Shown: positions 52,955 through 64,000, counted from the stretch's first letter. The stretch: DNA of 64,000 bases from Erpetoichthys calabaricus (GCF_900747795.2 NC_041394.2:338667914-338731913); one strand, 5' to 3'. Notes: generated from the letters alone by a model not told the origin. Made by a program: numbers and translations.

Positions 52955-53926
52955 CAGTAATCCCTCCTCCATCGCGGGGGTTGCGTTCCAGAGCCACCCG
53001 CGAAATAAGAAAATCCGCAAAGTAGAAACCATCTGTTTATATGGTTATTTTTATATTGTCATGCTTGGGTCACAGATTTGCGCAGAAACACAGGAGGTTG
53101 TAGAGAGACAGGAACGTTATTCAAACACTGAAAACAAACATTTGTCTCTTTTTCAAAAGTTTAAACTGTGCTCCATGACAAGACAGAGATGACAGTTCCG
53201 TCTCACAATTAAAAGAATGCAAACATATCTTCCTCTTCAAAGGAGTGCGCATCAGGAGCAGATAATGTCAGACAGATAGATTATTATTATTATTATTATA
53301 GAAGAAAGCAAACAAATCAATAGGGCTGTTTGGCTTTTAAGTATGCGAAGCACCGCGGCACAAAGCTGTTGAAGGCGGCAGCTCACACCCCCTCTGTCAG
53401 GAGCAGGGAGAGAGAGAGAGAGAGAAGGAAGAGAGAGAAGAGAGAGAAGAGAGAGAAGAGAGAGAGAAAACCAAACAAGCAAAAATCAATACGTGCCCTT
53501 CGAGCTTTTAAGTATGCGAAGCACCGTGCAGCATGTCGCTTCACGAAGCAGCTGCACAGAAGGTAGCAACGTGAAGATAATCTTTCAGCATTTTTAGACT
53601 AGCGTCCGTATCGTCTAGGTTTGCGAACAGCCCCCCTGCTCAATCTCCCTATGTCAGGATCAAAGAAAGTCAGCGCAAAAGAGAGAGAGAGAGAGAGAAA
53701 AGTAAGTTGGGTAGCTTCTCAGCCATCTGCCAATAGCGTCCCTTGTATGAAATCAACTGGGCAAACCAACTGAGGAAGCATGTACCAGAAATTAAAAGAC
53801 CCATTGTCCGCAGAAATCCGCGAACCAGCAAAAAATCCGCGATATATATTTAAATATGCTTACATATAAAATCCGCGATGGAGTGAAACTGCGAAAGGCG
53901 AAGCGCGATATAGCAAGGGATTACTG
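52955..53926 (-). mobile_element. Non-autonomous Tigger-like element, second copy
   Basis: CAGTAATCCC to GGATTACTG, flanked by TA on both sides. Reversed relative to 31328-32162: here the CTCCATCGCGG end comes first. It contains a (TTA)n run near 53281-53299 and long GA runs (53408-53468, 53681-53700). No transposase. Confidence 0.7.
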
Positions 53927-54239
53927 TATACCAATTGGGTGCACTAAAGATGGCAGGTCTTTTATAAGTTTTTCAATGATATATATACACTAAAAAGGAA
54001 TTAATAGAAGTCAAACCAAGTCTTGCCTGAATGCCTACAGATCACATCAGGCAGTATGGCCTAGTGGATCAGAATAGGACAAAGATGACAGTAAAAACCC
54101 CACTTCTGACTCAAAATCTATTCGCTTGAATGAACCACATAAATAAAGTCATATTATGAATGATTCAGCATTAAGAGTGAAAGACAGACTGGAAAGTGAA
54201 ATGAATTGAAGCAAAATAATTAAAAAATGAAATAAGGAA

Positions 54240-54817
54240 GTAGACTAAATTTACTGTTACAAATAATACCAGAAGAGCAGAGCAGTGCTTTGTCTCCTAT
54301 TCTCTTTGTGATTTACATAGACAAGATACCAAGGTAAAGCTGGGGTTTGTAGTCTTAAAATTGCACCACTGCTTTTTGCAGATGACGTGGCCCTGTTAGC
54401 TCCATTGGACTGTGAACTTCAAGACATACTGGGATGGTTTGTGACCAAGTGTGAAGTGACAGAGATGAGGATCAGAGCCTCCAAATCTGAGGCTATAGTC
54501 CTCGGTATGAGAAAGGGAGACTATCCTCACCGAATGGGAGGAGAGTTACTACCTCAACTTGAGTACATTGGGGTCTTGTTTACAGGTGAGGGGAAAAGGG
54601 ATGATGAGTTTGACGAAGGGATAGGGGTGGCAAGCACAGTTATGTGGTCACTATGGTCAAGAAGGAGCAGATTCAGGTCTGAATTTACCAGTTGATCTAA
54701 GTCCTTAGCCTCGACTATGGTCATGAGCTTTGGCAATGACTGAAAGAATTAGATTGTGAGTACAAGCAGACAAAATGAGATTTCTCTGCAGGGTGGTTGG
54801 ACTCCTCCTTAGAGATA
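54240..54817 (+). mobile_element. LINE fragment, part 1 (RT region)
   Basis: The plus strand encodes LLFADDVALLAPLDCELQDI (from about 54370), EMRIRASKSEAIVLGMRKGD and GGELLPQLEYIGVLFTGEGK, a reverse transcriptase from its catalytic FADD box onward. The frame is later lost. It continues at 57365 after a TA-target insertion. The scrap at 6435-6469 is related to 54534-54572. Confidence 0.8.
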
Positions 54818-55170
54818 CAGTCTTAAAAAAGGTTCCATAATGGTACTGGATGGTTCTTTATGGAGTTGTGTGGTTACTTATAGGACATTTGCTTGTCAAA
54901 AAACTATTTAATTCTGGGAACAGTTCTTTGCATATGAAGTTGGTTCTTTATGATTTGATAAACGACTAAATATTTTTATTTTTTTCCAAATATTAAATGT
55001 ATGGTACGCTACCTAGCAGTACACTAACAGATAAAGAAAACCTGGACTTAGCCTGTGTTATTGTATGCAGAAAGAGTCCTTTTAAAAATCATTATAAAAT
55101 CATGACCCATTAGTATTTCTCAGACATGTTACTATCTGTTTATAATGATTTGATGTATGGAACCTGTAGC

Positions 55171-55296
55171 ACTGGGTGGGCTGGCGCCCTGCCCGGGGTT
55201 TGTTAAAGCCTTGCACCCTGTGTTGGCTGGGGTTGGCTCCAGCAGACCCCCGTGACCCTGTGTTAGGGTTCAGCGGGTTGGATAATGGATGGATGG
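55171..55296 (+). mobile_element. SINE 3'-domain copy, 5'-truncated
   Basis: From GGGTGGGCTGGCGCCCTGCC to the GGATGGATGG tail. Flanked by a direct repeat ATGGAACCTGTAGC (55157-55170 and 55297-55310). Confidence 0.85.
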
Positions 55297-55587
55297 ATGG
55301 AACCTGTAGCAGATCGAAAAAAAATAGTTTTTTATGGGTCTTTTGAGAACCAAAAATGCTTCCCCTATTGCAGTGGTTCCCAAACTTGGTCATGGGAATG
55401 CCTGTGGCTGCAGGTTTTTGTTCCAATCAGATTCACAATAAGTGACAATAACTGATAACAACTGATCTCATTTAATTAGTTGGTCTTTTTCTCTTCTCTT
55501 ATTTTGCATTCAAAAGATTCCAGCAGGATGTTTTTTTTTATTTATAAGACATTTAGAAATACTTCTATTTTTTCTTAAGCTTTAAAC

Positions 55588-56619
55588 CAGTGTTTCCCAA
55601 ACTCGGTCCTGGGGACCCCCAGATTCCTAATCAGTGACAACACCTGATAGCACTGAGCTTATTTAATTAGCTGGCATTTTTTTTCTTTTATTCAACATTC
55701 AGAAAAGCACAGCAGCATGATTTTTACATTTATAAGACATTTAGAAATATTTCTGCTTTTGCTATAGATTTAAATGCTTAACTCTCCTTTGTTGATTTCA
55801 TTATACTTTGCCCTTTCTCTGTGCAGTTTTCCCCCCTTCGTTGTATCTTAATAATGACAATTAAAAACGAGCAGATCAGACATTCAAGCAAACAACACTG
55901 AATAATCAAAGGCTGCAACTAGTTTAGAGTCAGACCCACTAATTAGTTAATAACGGATTAATTAAACAATTAGAACACCTAGAAAAGTAGAATGAAAATC
56001 AAGATGAAAATACTGTTACATAGGAATAATGGATGATAAATTAGACTGGACTGCCAATACTGATGCGCTGTGCAAGAAAGGACAGAGCCGGTTATACTTC
56101 CTTAGAAGGCTGGCGTCCTTCAGCATCTGCAATAAGATGCTGCAGATATTCTATCAGACGGTTGTGTTGTGGCAAGTGCCCTCTTCTACGCGGTGGTGTG
56201 CTGGGGAGGCAGCATTAAGAGGAAAGACGCCTCACACCTGGACAAACTGGTGAGGAAGGCAGGCTCTATTGTTGGCATGGAGCTGGACAGTTTAACATCT
56301 GTGGCAGAGCGAAGGGCGCTCAGCAGGCTCCTATCAATTATGGAGAATCCACTGAACAGTGTCATCTCCAGACAGAGGAGCAGATTCAGCGACAGACTGC
56401 TGTCACTGTCCTGCTCCACTGACAGATTGAGGAGATCGTTCCTCCCCCAAACTATGCGACTCTTCAATTCCACCCGGGGTGTAAATGTTAACATTTAACA
56501 TTATACAAAGTTATTGTCTGTTTTTCACCTGCATTATTATCATTCTTTAATTTAATATTATTTATTGTATCAGTATGCTGCTGCTGGAGAATGTGAATTT
56601 CCCATTGGGATTAATAAAG

Positions 56620-56653
<34 letters not shown>

Positions 56654-56867
56654 ATGTGTTTTTTTTTTCTTTTTAACTGCTTGGTACATTTTAACATTTT
56701 ATTTTTTAGCAAACTTAGTTTTCTAATTTCTATATTGTTCCCTAAACACAGAACTTGGGAAATATCAGTTCACTTACTTAGCCCAGGAGTTCAATTAAAA
56801 ACAGAAGCTGGTTGGAACAAAAACCTGCAGCCACAGGGGGTCCCCAAGACCGAGTTTGGGAAACACC
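55588..56867. mobile_element. Inner fold-back MITE of the same family
   Basis: Begins CAGTGTTTCCCAAACTCGGT and ends CGAGTTTGGGAAACACC. Same family as the outer element. It contains the Rex1-like 3' end. Confidence 0.65.
56030..56655 (+). mobile_element. 3' end of a Rex1-like LINE with ATCT tail
   Basis: The plus strand encodes DDKLDWTANTDALCKKGQSR, LYFLRRLASFSICNKMLQIF, then after a frame change CWGGSIKRKDASHLDKLVRK and RRSFLPQTMRLFNSTRG. The 3' UTR ends GGGATTAATAAAG plus about nine TATC units. Same family as 13669-14124. Confidence 0.85.
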
Positions 56868-57364
56868 GCTTTAAATGCTTAACTCTCTTTTGATGTTCTC
56901 CTATTGTTTTCCTCTTTTCCTGGGTAGTTTGCTCCCTTCATTTAACTCTAATAGTGAAAATTAGCAACAAGCAGAGCAGACACCTGGGATGATGAAAGCT
57001 GTAACTACATCACAGTCAGACTTACTACTTTAGTGAATAATTAAATAATCTGAACAACAGGAAAAACAGAATGAAAATCAGGAATAAATCAGGGTTAATA
57101 ATAAAAAAACGACATATTCCACATATAATTGCTTAATACATTTCAATAACAATAACAAGATTTCTTTTGTAATTTCTACATTGACCCCAAAACAAAGAAA
57201 CTGGGAAATAAATGATTCACTTATTAGGCTAGGGAGTCCAATGAAAAATGGAAGTTGGATGGCACAAAAACCTGTAGCCCCAGGGGGTCCCCAGGACACA
57301 ATTTGGGAACCACTTCATGGCATCACTCTGAAGAATCAGCCTGGCACGTTTATTTTTAAGAGTG

Positions 57365-57592
57365 TAGGGTGTGAAGCACAGTCATCCAGGAGAGGCTCAG
57401 AGTACAGCCATTGATCCACTGCATCGAGAGAAGCCAATTGAGGTGGTTTGGACATCTGAAATGGATGGCTCCCAGACACTTCTATGTGGAGGTTATAAGG
57501 GCACTACCAGCTGGGAGGAGACTCTGCTTGCTTTTTGGATTACATCACCAGATGGCCTGAGAATGTCTTAGGATCCCACAGTGTGAGTGGGC
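57365..57592 (+). mobile_element. LINE fragment, part 2 (3' end)
   Basis: Continues the LINE of 54240-54817: IDPLHREKPIEVVW in one frame and LRWFGHLKWMAPRHFYVEVI-like wording in another, then DYITRWPENVLGSH. Decayed. Confidence 0.65.
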
Positions 57593-58183
57593 AAGTATGA
57601 CTGAATTAATCAATTAATTAAATAAATAATACCAGAAAAAGAATTATCAAATCAATAGGAACGAGTCCAAATTACAAGTGTACACTTAAGGCCATCAGTG
57701 ACATGGACTTCACACATTTGGATGATGTGATCACTTGTAGTTTTGAAAATGAGACAATCTCAGTTGCCAGCAGTATATTTGTAGAGCATTATAAGCCTAT
57801 GAAGTTTTATTAATAAGCAGAAGATTACAATTTATCACCTCCATGCAATTCCTTTGACATGCTCTCTTCTTTCATGTCTCCTTTTCTTCTCTTGCTATGC
57901 GTTTCCTTCTCATTTTTCTCCTTGTTTTTGCTTTCCTACTCTTCTTGTTCCTGTGTGTCACCTCAGTCCAGCACCAGTTATCCACTACTCGTTAACTACA
58001 GTCAGCTTTTTTATGCTCATTCACAATATTTTGTTTTAGTGACTTTAGAGATCAGACACAATGAAGTGTGAGAGGTGACAATGAAAGACAGGAACAAGGA
58101 CAAGATGAAATAAAGAATGGCCAGGCATGGGATTATGGGAAAAAATCTAAAACAACAGAATTGACAGGGCAATGAGAGCAACC

Positions 58184-58551
58184 GGGCGGCACGGTGGCGC
58201 AGTGGGTAGCACTGCTGCCTCGCAGTTGGGAGATCTGGAGACCTGGGTTCGATTCCCGGGTCCTCCCTGCGTGGAGTTTGCATGTTCTCCCCATGTCTGC
58301 GTGGGTTTCCTCCGGGCGCTCCGGTTTCCTCCTACATTCCAAAGACATGCAGGTTAGGTGGATTGGCGATTCTAAATTGGCCCTAGTGTGTGGTTGGTGT
58401 GTGGGTGTGTTTGTGTGTGTCCTGCGGTGGGTTGGCACCCTGCCCAGGATTGTTTCCTGCCTTGTGCCCTGTGTTGGCTGGCATTGGCTCCGGCAGACCC
58501 CCGTGACCCTGTGTTCAGATTCAGCGGGTTGGAAAATGGATGGATGGATGG
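58184..58551 (+). mobile_element. Intact-looking tRNA-derived SINE
   Basis: A 368-bp SINE with a tRNA-like head: A box TGGCGCAGTGGGTAGC (about 58194-58209), B box GGTTCGATTCC (about 58246-58256). A conserved central part and a 3' domain (CCTGCGGTGGGTTGGCACCC to CAGCGGGTTGG) follow, with an ATGG tail. Flanked by the 12-bp direct repeat ATGAGAGCAACC (58172-58183, 58552-58563). Inserted in an NLR intron. The direct repeat is perfect, so the insertion is fairly young. Confidence 0.93.
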
Positions 58552-58788
58552 ATGAGAGCAACCACTGTGGGTAAATGGCTCGGGGTCACAATGCTGTCTT
58601 TATAAATTTAATTACTAAAGGGAAACTAGTGTCTGTGTCCACCTCACAGCCATTTGTCCATCTGTACACATGGAATGCTGCAGTCTAACCTTATTAAATG
58701 TAGCGTATTATAGGTGTTGAACATTCAAGTTCATAAAGTCATAAGAAATAAAATTTCTCAAACACACACACATATGTTGTTCACTCAC

Positions 58789-58962
58789 CTTAGTTTCCTT
58801 AATTTGCAGTTTTCGCTTTTCATACCCTCACACAGCTGAGCTACTCCTGAATCTGTAATGTTGCATTTGCTTAGGTCCAGTTCAATCAAATGTGAGACTG
58901 GAGAAGAGAGGAGTGAGGAGAGAGCTGAGCAAATTTTGGAGGTGAGACCACATTGAGAGAGG
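58789..58962 (-). CDS. Leucine-rich-repeat exon of the NLR-type gene
   Basis: A 174-bp exon with acceptor CTTCTCTACAG and donor GTGAGTGAAC on the minus strand. It encodes LSQCGLTSKICSALSSLLSS, PVSHLIELDLSKCNITDSGV, AQLCEGMKSENCKLRKL, with the same split-codon phase as 51346-51519. The motif LIELDLSKCNITDSGVAQLC is a good RI-type LRR, and this exon looks the best preserved. It is the next LRR exon upstream in the gene ending at 50447. Exons further 5', including NACHT, must lie beyond the right edge, unless this is part of a separate neighbouring gene. Confidence 0.85.
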
Positions 58963-59820
58963 CTGTAGAGAAGAAGAGAAAAGTGAGAACATGAGGAAGG
59001 AGGGACAGACAGACAGACAGGCCATAGACAACACAAAAAAAACAAACAAACGTCCTGCCAGTTTTGACAAAAACCAACTCCTCACTGACTGTGCAGACTT
59101 TGATGACCATCCTCAGTGAAGCACTGACCAAAGCAAAAAAATTGAGCATCTTGAGAATGAAGTGAAAAGTCAAAGATAAGCAAGTAAAATAGAAAAACAA
59201 AATGGGTTGGAGGTAACACAGTCTCCTCAATAGTGTGACACAGTTAGAGAGGAAATGTAATCAGACAACATTGGAATTGTATGGAGATAAAGATAAGAAG
59301 AACATGAAGGGATAAACATCACGTGGTCTGAAGAAAACTCTTCAACTTTTATTTTTTTTCTCCACAGGGTTTCAACTAATGATCTCACAAAAACAAAAGT
59401 GAGGAGGACATTTGATGAGCAGGTTTATGTTTTTTACTTCATTAAATGAACTTCTCTATTTTACTCTATTTGTGTTTAATATATTCGTTTGTTGCCTGCT
59501 GTTCAGTAATGTCAATAAGAATTTTAATGGACTGTTTATGGGACAACATGAGCAATGACCATCACCTGTGTGAGTATAATGAGTTACCAGAAAGAATACT
59601 TTTATAAAGTAAGGACAGTCAATGTCATGTCACACTCTGATCTTGTCACCTCATTCTATATGCACCGTCATCCTTTTTCCCCATCATGCCTCATTTCATA
59701 TTTGTTTTTGTCACCTCATTAGAGACTTGCCACTTCAGTCTCATCAGTTTATCGTCTAAATGTCCGTGCTGTCTGTTTGACTTACTCTTTTTGTTCCTTC
59801 ATTTGAGATCAACATCTACT
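58963..59820 (-). other. NLR intron block upstream of the LRR exon
   Basis: Paralogous to 51520-52330 and 5576-6300: the same order of GATGAGCAGGTTTATGTTTT-type and CCACATCACC-type segments. No exon was recognised inside. Confidence 0.6.
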
Positions 59821-59833
59821 TATTGGAAATAAG

Positions 59834-59989
59834 AGAGAGGTTGGGTGCCAGAAGTGATTCCACTCCATTGAGCTCTTGAGCAAGGCCCTTAACCTGCAAT
59901 TGCTCTGTCCTGGGTATGACATTAACTTGCATCCAGCCCAGCATGCAGGTCCTCCAGCTTGCAGGGAAAACTTGGGGGTTTGTGGCAGG
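59834..59989 (-). mobile_element. Short SINE-like repeat with target duplication
   Basis: Contains GAGCAAGGCCCTTAACCTGC, a wording typical of fish SINEs, and GCAGGGAAAACTTGGGGGTT. Flanked by ATTGGAAATAAG at 59822-59833 and 59990-60001. A related piece is at 45590-45740. Confidence 0.7.
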
Positions 59990-60001
59990 ATTGGAAATAA
60001 G

Positions 60002-62465
60002 GTAGGATGAATTTACTGTTATAAATAAAACAATAAATATTCAGCCAAAATGCTAAAAGAAAATTGAATCAATGAAGATGGGTTAAAATTCTGAGTGTAT
60101 ACAAAGGCTATCAGCGATGTTAACTTCACGAGTTTTGATGACACAATCTCATTTGACAATGATATGAGAACAAGAATGAAAGAGGGCTGCATGTGAAGGA
60201 GTATCAAAGTCACAATGTCAGTTTTCAGCCATGTCAGTTGTCATTTTTATCCGACCATTTCTAACCTGCTAAACCAGAGCAGCTAAAGTCTATCCCAGCA
60301 ATTATCATCATTAATATTATTATTATTATTGTTAACTCCGTAATGGAGGAAGTTGAGGGATCAAATGGATTCAACTTCATGTCTCCTTTTGTTTAGAATG
60401 TCTTGTAAGATATCCAAGTGTCTGAAGAGACAATGTCAGAAAAACTTGTGTATCTTTAAGACCTCTGCTTTGATCAACTCGACCCTCTAGTGGTGAGGGC
60501 TCATAACTGCTCTCCTTTTATCCCCTATTTATTTCCAGTTCTCAGTTCTTTTCCCCTTTTGTTCTCTTTTCCTTAATGGACATTCCCATCTTGTCTTATT
60601 TCTCTCACTTCACCTTTCCTATAATGTCGTCTCTACTGACAAGTCAGTTGTTTGTTAACTTACTTTAATGAAGTTTGTAACATTTGTTAAAGTGAAATTA
60701 TTGACAAGTTTATTTATGCACTTGGCTCATTCTATTAGAGCGGGGATTCAGCACACAGTCTTACTTATAAGACACAGAGTCACAGGTTCAGTATCATTCA
60801 CAGTTGAGTGATTTTTTATTTTATCCACAAGGCAAGGAAAGTTCACAGATGCCAATGTAATAGAGCTGTGGGGATAACCTTGAGTGGCTGTTGTGGTCAG
60901 CTATTGGTTTAGGTTGTCTGCCCTGAGGATTCAACCTGACATCACCTCCTACACCAGCTTATCTTACCAAGGTCAAATTCATGGATCTCTTATTACTTAT
61001 CCATTCTTTAAAGACATTCAGCTGGGTGACTTGTGCACTGTTTCCCTGTGTGTGGATACTCTATGACAGACTGTCCACTCTGCTTAGCCAACTTTATTCT
61101 AATTCAAGAAGTCCTAACCAGGAGTGCAAAGAATCAGAATGACATTACTGGGTACATGTACTAAGTAAACTGGGAATTGGTGTCAGTAGCACTGAGCACA
61201 TACAAGTAAAATAAAAAACATGAAGATAAAATAATAGAAGAAAAGTAGAAACACATTTAAATGATAGTTATCTAATCCACAATTGTCAGTAAAGGTTTAG
61301 AAAAATTTTACACAACCTTCTGTTTTTCCACTGCCCATCCCACAAATAGAAAGCGTGTCTTTATAAAGCCTAGCACAGCGTGATGAGCTCAAGCAGAATG
61401 CACTACTTGCTGACATGTCATTTGTTCTTAGGTTTCGCTATGTCACAATCAAAACCCCTCTTCAGGTCAGTGAGGATACAAGCTTGCTGAATTTGTTGTG
61501 GTTGCACAGCCAAGGGCCACATGATACCAGCAAGGGACATGTTCTGAAAGAAAGACCTGACACTGCAGCCCGAACAGCTAGAGGCATGTGTTGATTACAT
61601 TGCACAGAGTTTTATTATTTGGAATGGAATTGTTGCATGACCTCATCAATTCCACAGCCACTCCGATGTATGGTGAGGGACTCTTTGAGGGTGCAGCATC
61701 TTGTATAGTCCTTTGTATAGGGCATACAGTGCCTTTTAGGTCAAAACTGGGGAAGAAATTAGACAGTAGACAAAAGGGAGCTAGTGTGCCCTCTTGCTCT
61801 CTCCTAGGCACTGAGAAATTCAACCACACTAATGTATGAGTTATGGTGAGAAACAACTGGGGACAACTGTCCTAGTCCAACCATTTGAGTCAGAGTCATC
61901 CTGTTCACCCACTGTAGTCTGTTTGGTCCGGCTACTATGTTGTTTGAGTGAAGGGAACAAAGAGAACCATGAAATAATAAGAGACACCAATGAGCACAGG
62001 GGACGATTAAAGGCTATATAGTGATGGTCAGAATTCTTGGATCTCTAGTTGGCCATTTGATTGTCTGCAGTAATTTAGAAAGATCTTGACTGAAATGTGT
62101 AAGATTGAAACCAGCAAAAGAAGGATTTGTGAGGCTGAAGTTTTTACCTTTAATCATACTGTTATGAGTGGAGTTTCCTCTAAAGTGAAATACAAAGGGC
62201 CTCCAAAATTCAGCTAAGAAGCAGACCGGGATCTTTACTGGTGTGTCCAGCAGAAGCTCTCTTTGTCCAGCTAGGCCCCAAATACTAACAGCTGGATTCA
62301 GTTGGGACAGGCCCAAAAACAGGGGAGATAGCAAAACAATGACAAATATCACAAAAATAAAAGTGACAAGGTGGAGGGTCAGAGTAAACGTCCGGTTAGA
62401 TCATCAAAAGTGCCTCAAAGAATCTTTGACTAAAACATTTACTAAAAAAAAAAAAAAAAATGAAA
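60002..62465. other. Intronic or intergenic DNA without recognised genes
   Basis: About 2.5 kb, AT-rich, with (ATT)n near 60310-60330 and a SINE-tail scrap near 60260-60300. Open frames up to 112 codons (for example 62014-62352 minus) resemble nothing known. Confidence 0.45.
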
Positions 62466-62477
62466 ATGCTCTAAAGA

Positions 62478-62611
62478 TGTCCTGCGGTGGGTTGGCACCC
62501 TGCCCAGGATTGGTTCCTGCCTTGTGCCCTGTGTTGGCTGGGATTGGCTCCAGCAGACCCCCGTGACCCTGTGTTCGGATTCAGCGGGTTGGAAAATGGA
62601 TGGATGGATGG
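62478..62611 (+). mobile_element. SINE 3'-domain copy, 5'-truncated, with target duplication
   Basis: Same 3' domain as 58184-58551 (TGTCCTGCGGTGGGTTGGCA to the GGATGG tail) but without the tRNA head. Flanked by a perfect 12-bp direct repeat ATGCTCTAAAGA (62466-62477, 62612-62623). Confidence 0.9.
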
Positions 62612-62623
62612 ATGCTCTAAAGA

Positions 62624-63174
62624 GCAATAAAGGAGTTGCCGCAAAGGCAATACAAAGTAATCAGGTCCTAACACACCAATCATAATTTGAAATCATAAAA
62701 CAGAGCCAAAAAATAAATAAAAAAATCCTGAAATCCAAAGAAACAATAAACAAGAGAAGAACTCACTAAAACCAAACACACACAATGTACTACAGAGGGA
62801 CTTCAATTCCCATGAACTTTCATAGGACTGGGGGCTGTCCCTTAACAGAGATTGACAGGTGGTCCCAATCCCTGGGAAACCACCCACAAAACACAAGGGC
62901 CATTGCAAATCTGGCATTCACACATAGAAATAAAACAAATACAATGACAAAAATAATGCATAATTATACAAATAATATGCACAATCAAAATAGACAAATT
63001 ATTAAAAATTAGCAAAAAGGACATAAAAAGGCATTTATATGGAAGCTGGGGTAGCACACCCTGGTTTAAACAAAATGCACATCAACGAGTCGTCAAGGAA
63101 GTTCATAAAAATATAACTTGATAGCTTATATTATTTTTATCATGATTTACATTATTTTAAACATCCAACAGGCT
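62624..63174. other. AT-rich interval
   Basis: No gene or named repeat recognised. Confidence 0.45.
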
Positions 63175-64000
63175 TTGAAGAGACACAAGTGCATATTACA
63201 AACAGAAGTGTGTACTGCTTCACACACTGGAGTATCTCAGTAACACTCTCCCTAATGTCACCTTTGCAGAATTCCACTCAGTGTCGTTTAATTTAGGTGA
63301 TGTGTGCCTTGGCTTTTCGGTCATTAATCTATCGACTGATTTGGTTTGGTGTTTTATTAAAGATGAGCAGCTGACATTTTGTTTTATGTCTGTTTTAGAA
63401 AGAAATTGACCTGTTCGGTTGACGTGGCTGTCACGATAGACTCCCATTGAGCCTTCTGTTCACCTGTGGTCACCTTTTGTGTATCACACCTTACTGTAAA
63501 CACTGTCTTCATTTCTAATCCACTCTTCCTTGTGACCTTCTCCTTCGTTGTATTGCTGGCTGGTTAGTTTACTACTTCTGCCCAAGTTTTCTCTTTCTGT
63601 CCATTTCACATTGTTTCTCCCTGTGCTCCTCCTTTATTTAATGCGTTCTTTCCTTTGTATTTTGTACTCTTCTTGTCTTTGCTGTCCCATTCTGGTCATT
63701 CCTATCTATTTCCTCAGTCCAGTTCTATATGTCCACTGGTCCTTATCCATAATCACTCTTGGCAGCTCCTATTCTCGCAATGACTGAGGTTCTCCTTCGT
63801 ATTCTATCATAATGACTTTTAAGAAAAATGTATTGAGGAAACCAGAGGTAGAGAAGTGTGAGGAAGGGACATGAAACAAAGGAGAATGACAAGGACCAGA
63901 ATGAAATAAAAAATGGACAGCATGAAATGGTTCTGCAAGAAAGAACACAACAGACTTGGAAAAGAGGACAAGGAAAGGATAAGAGTGAGAAGGGAAGGGC
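63175..64000 (-). other. Start of another NLR intron unit, running off the window
   Basis: 63175-63310 resembles 50547-50720 (CACAAGTGCATATTACAAAC, then CCACTCAGTGTC). The CT-rich part 63480-63790 resembles 50800-51250, and 63830-63960 resembles 58040-58130. By the spacing in the other units, an LRR exon would be expected a few hundred bases past the right edge. Confidence 0.5.

Larger units (their letters stand above)
55371..57314. mobile_element. Outer fold-back MITE
   Basis: Begins CAGTGGTTCCCAAACTTGGT and ends with the inverse (ATTTGGGAACCACT). Both ends carry the GGTTTTTGTTCC-type motif (about 55416 and, reversed, about 57265). It contains the inner copy. Confidence 0.65.
54818..57364 (+). 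mobile_element. TA-inserted element with CAGTCTTAAAA / TTTTTAAGAGTG ends, itself nested
   Basis: Inserted in the LINE at a TA (GAGATA before, TAGGGTG after; removing it restores the LINE order LRDTV/RV-type). The ends CAGTCTTAAAAAAGG and TTTATTTTTAAGAGTG are imperfect inverted repeats like a widespread fish mariner-type MITE. Most of the 2.5 kb is later insertions: a SINE tail and two nested fold-back elements. Confidence 0.6.
51520..58788 (-). other. Large intron of the NLR gene, full of transposons
   Basis: About 7.3 kb between two LRR exons. The ends (to about 52470, and from 57850) are NLR unit introns. The middle holds the Tigger-like element, a LINE split by a nested TA-inserted element, and two SINE tails; the intact SINE at 58184-58551 lies in the 5' unit part. 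No further LRR exon was recognised in it. Confidence 0.6.

Noticed and set aside
58194-58256. Functional tRNA gene
   Set aside because: The A and B boxes belong to a SINE head; the sequence does not fold into a full tRNA and is followed by the SINE body.

Overview
This window looks like ray-finned fish genomic DNA. The evidence is intronless replication-dependent histone genes with animal 3' stem-loops, fish-type Tc1 transposons, Rex1/RTE/CR1-like LINEs, a tRNA-derived two-domain SINE, and an NLR gene with 174-bp phase-2 leucine-rich-repeat exons. The repeat mixture would fit a non-teleost such as a polypterid, but the species is only a guess.

The dominant feature is a giant imperfect inverted repeat (left arm 6470-18549, right arm 20375-33468, unique loop 18550-20374). 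Each arm carries one complete core and linker histone set. The left order is H4(+), H2B(-), H2A(+), H1(+), H3(-) and the right arm is its mirror image. All ten genes appear intact, encode the same five proteins in both arms, and end in the same GGCTCTTTTCAGAGCC stem-loop. H2B and H2A form a divergent pair with octamer and TATA boxes. H3 has CCAAT, CRE-like and TATA elements. The arms are almost identical near the loop and through the histone genes, but less alike toward the outer ends. The outer differences include a 25-bp micro-inversion, short indels and a 1-kb insertion present only in the right arm. The left arm ends inside a Tc1 element that continues on the right side.

On the left (1-6469) lie a decayed LINE, about 1.9 kb of AT-rich DNA, and a decayed NLR leucine-rich-repeat exon with its flanking intron. 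On the right (33.5-50.4 kb) is a repeat-rich stretch: three probable solo LTRs and a long-TIR Tc1 element separated by (AT)n tracts, a Gypsy-class fossil with the integrase-before-RT order of the Gmr1 group, a second fossil of the same kind, another Tc1 relic, and a decayed CR1-like LINE with an esterase-like ORF1. From 50447 to the right edge is the 3' end of an NLR-type gene on the minus strand: a terminal coding exon, two intact 174-bp LRR exons, and introns holding SINEs, a Tigger-like element and a nested stack of transposons.

The histone palindrome is therefore flanked on both sides by paralogous pieces of an NLR exon array. The histone genes would work together in S phase to supply nucleosomes. 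The NLR exons would encode the ligand-sensing end of an innate immune receptor. The junctions suggest that an NLR locus and a histone locus were joined by rearrangement, followed by inverted duplication and continuing homogenisation between the arms.
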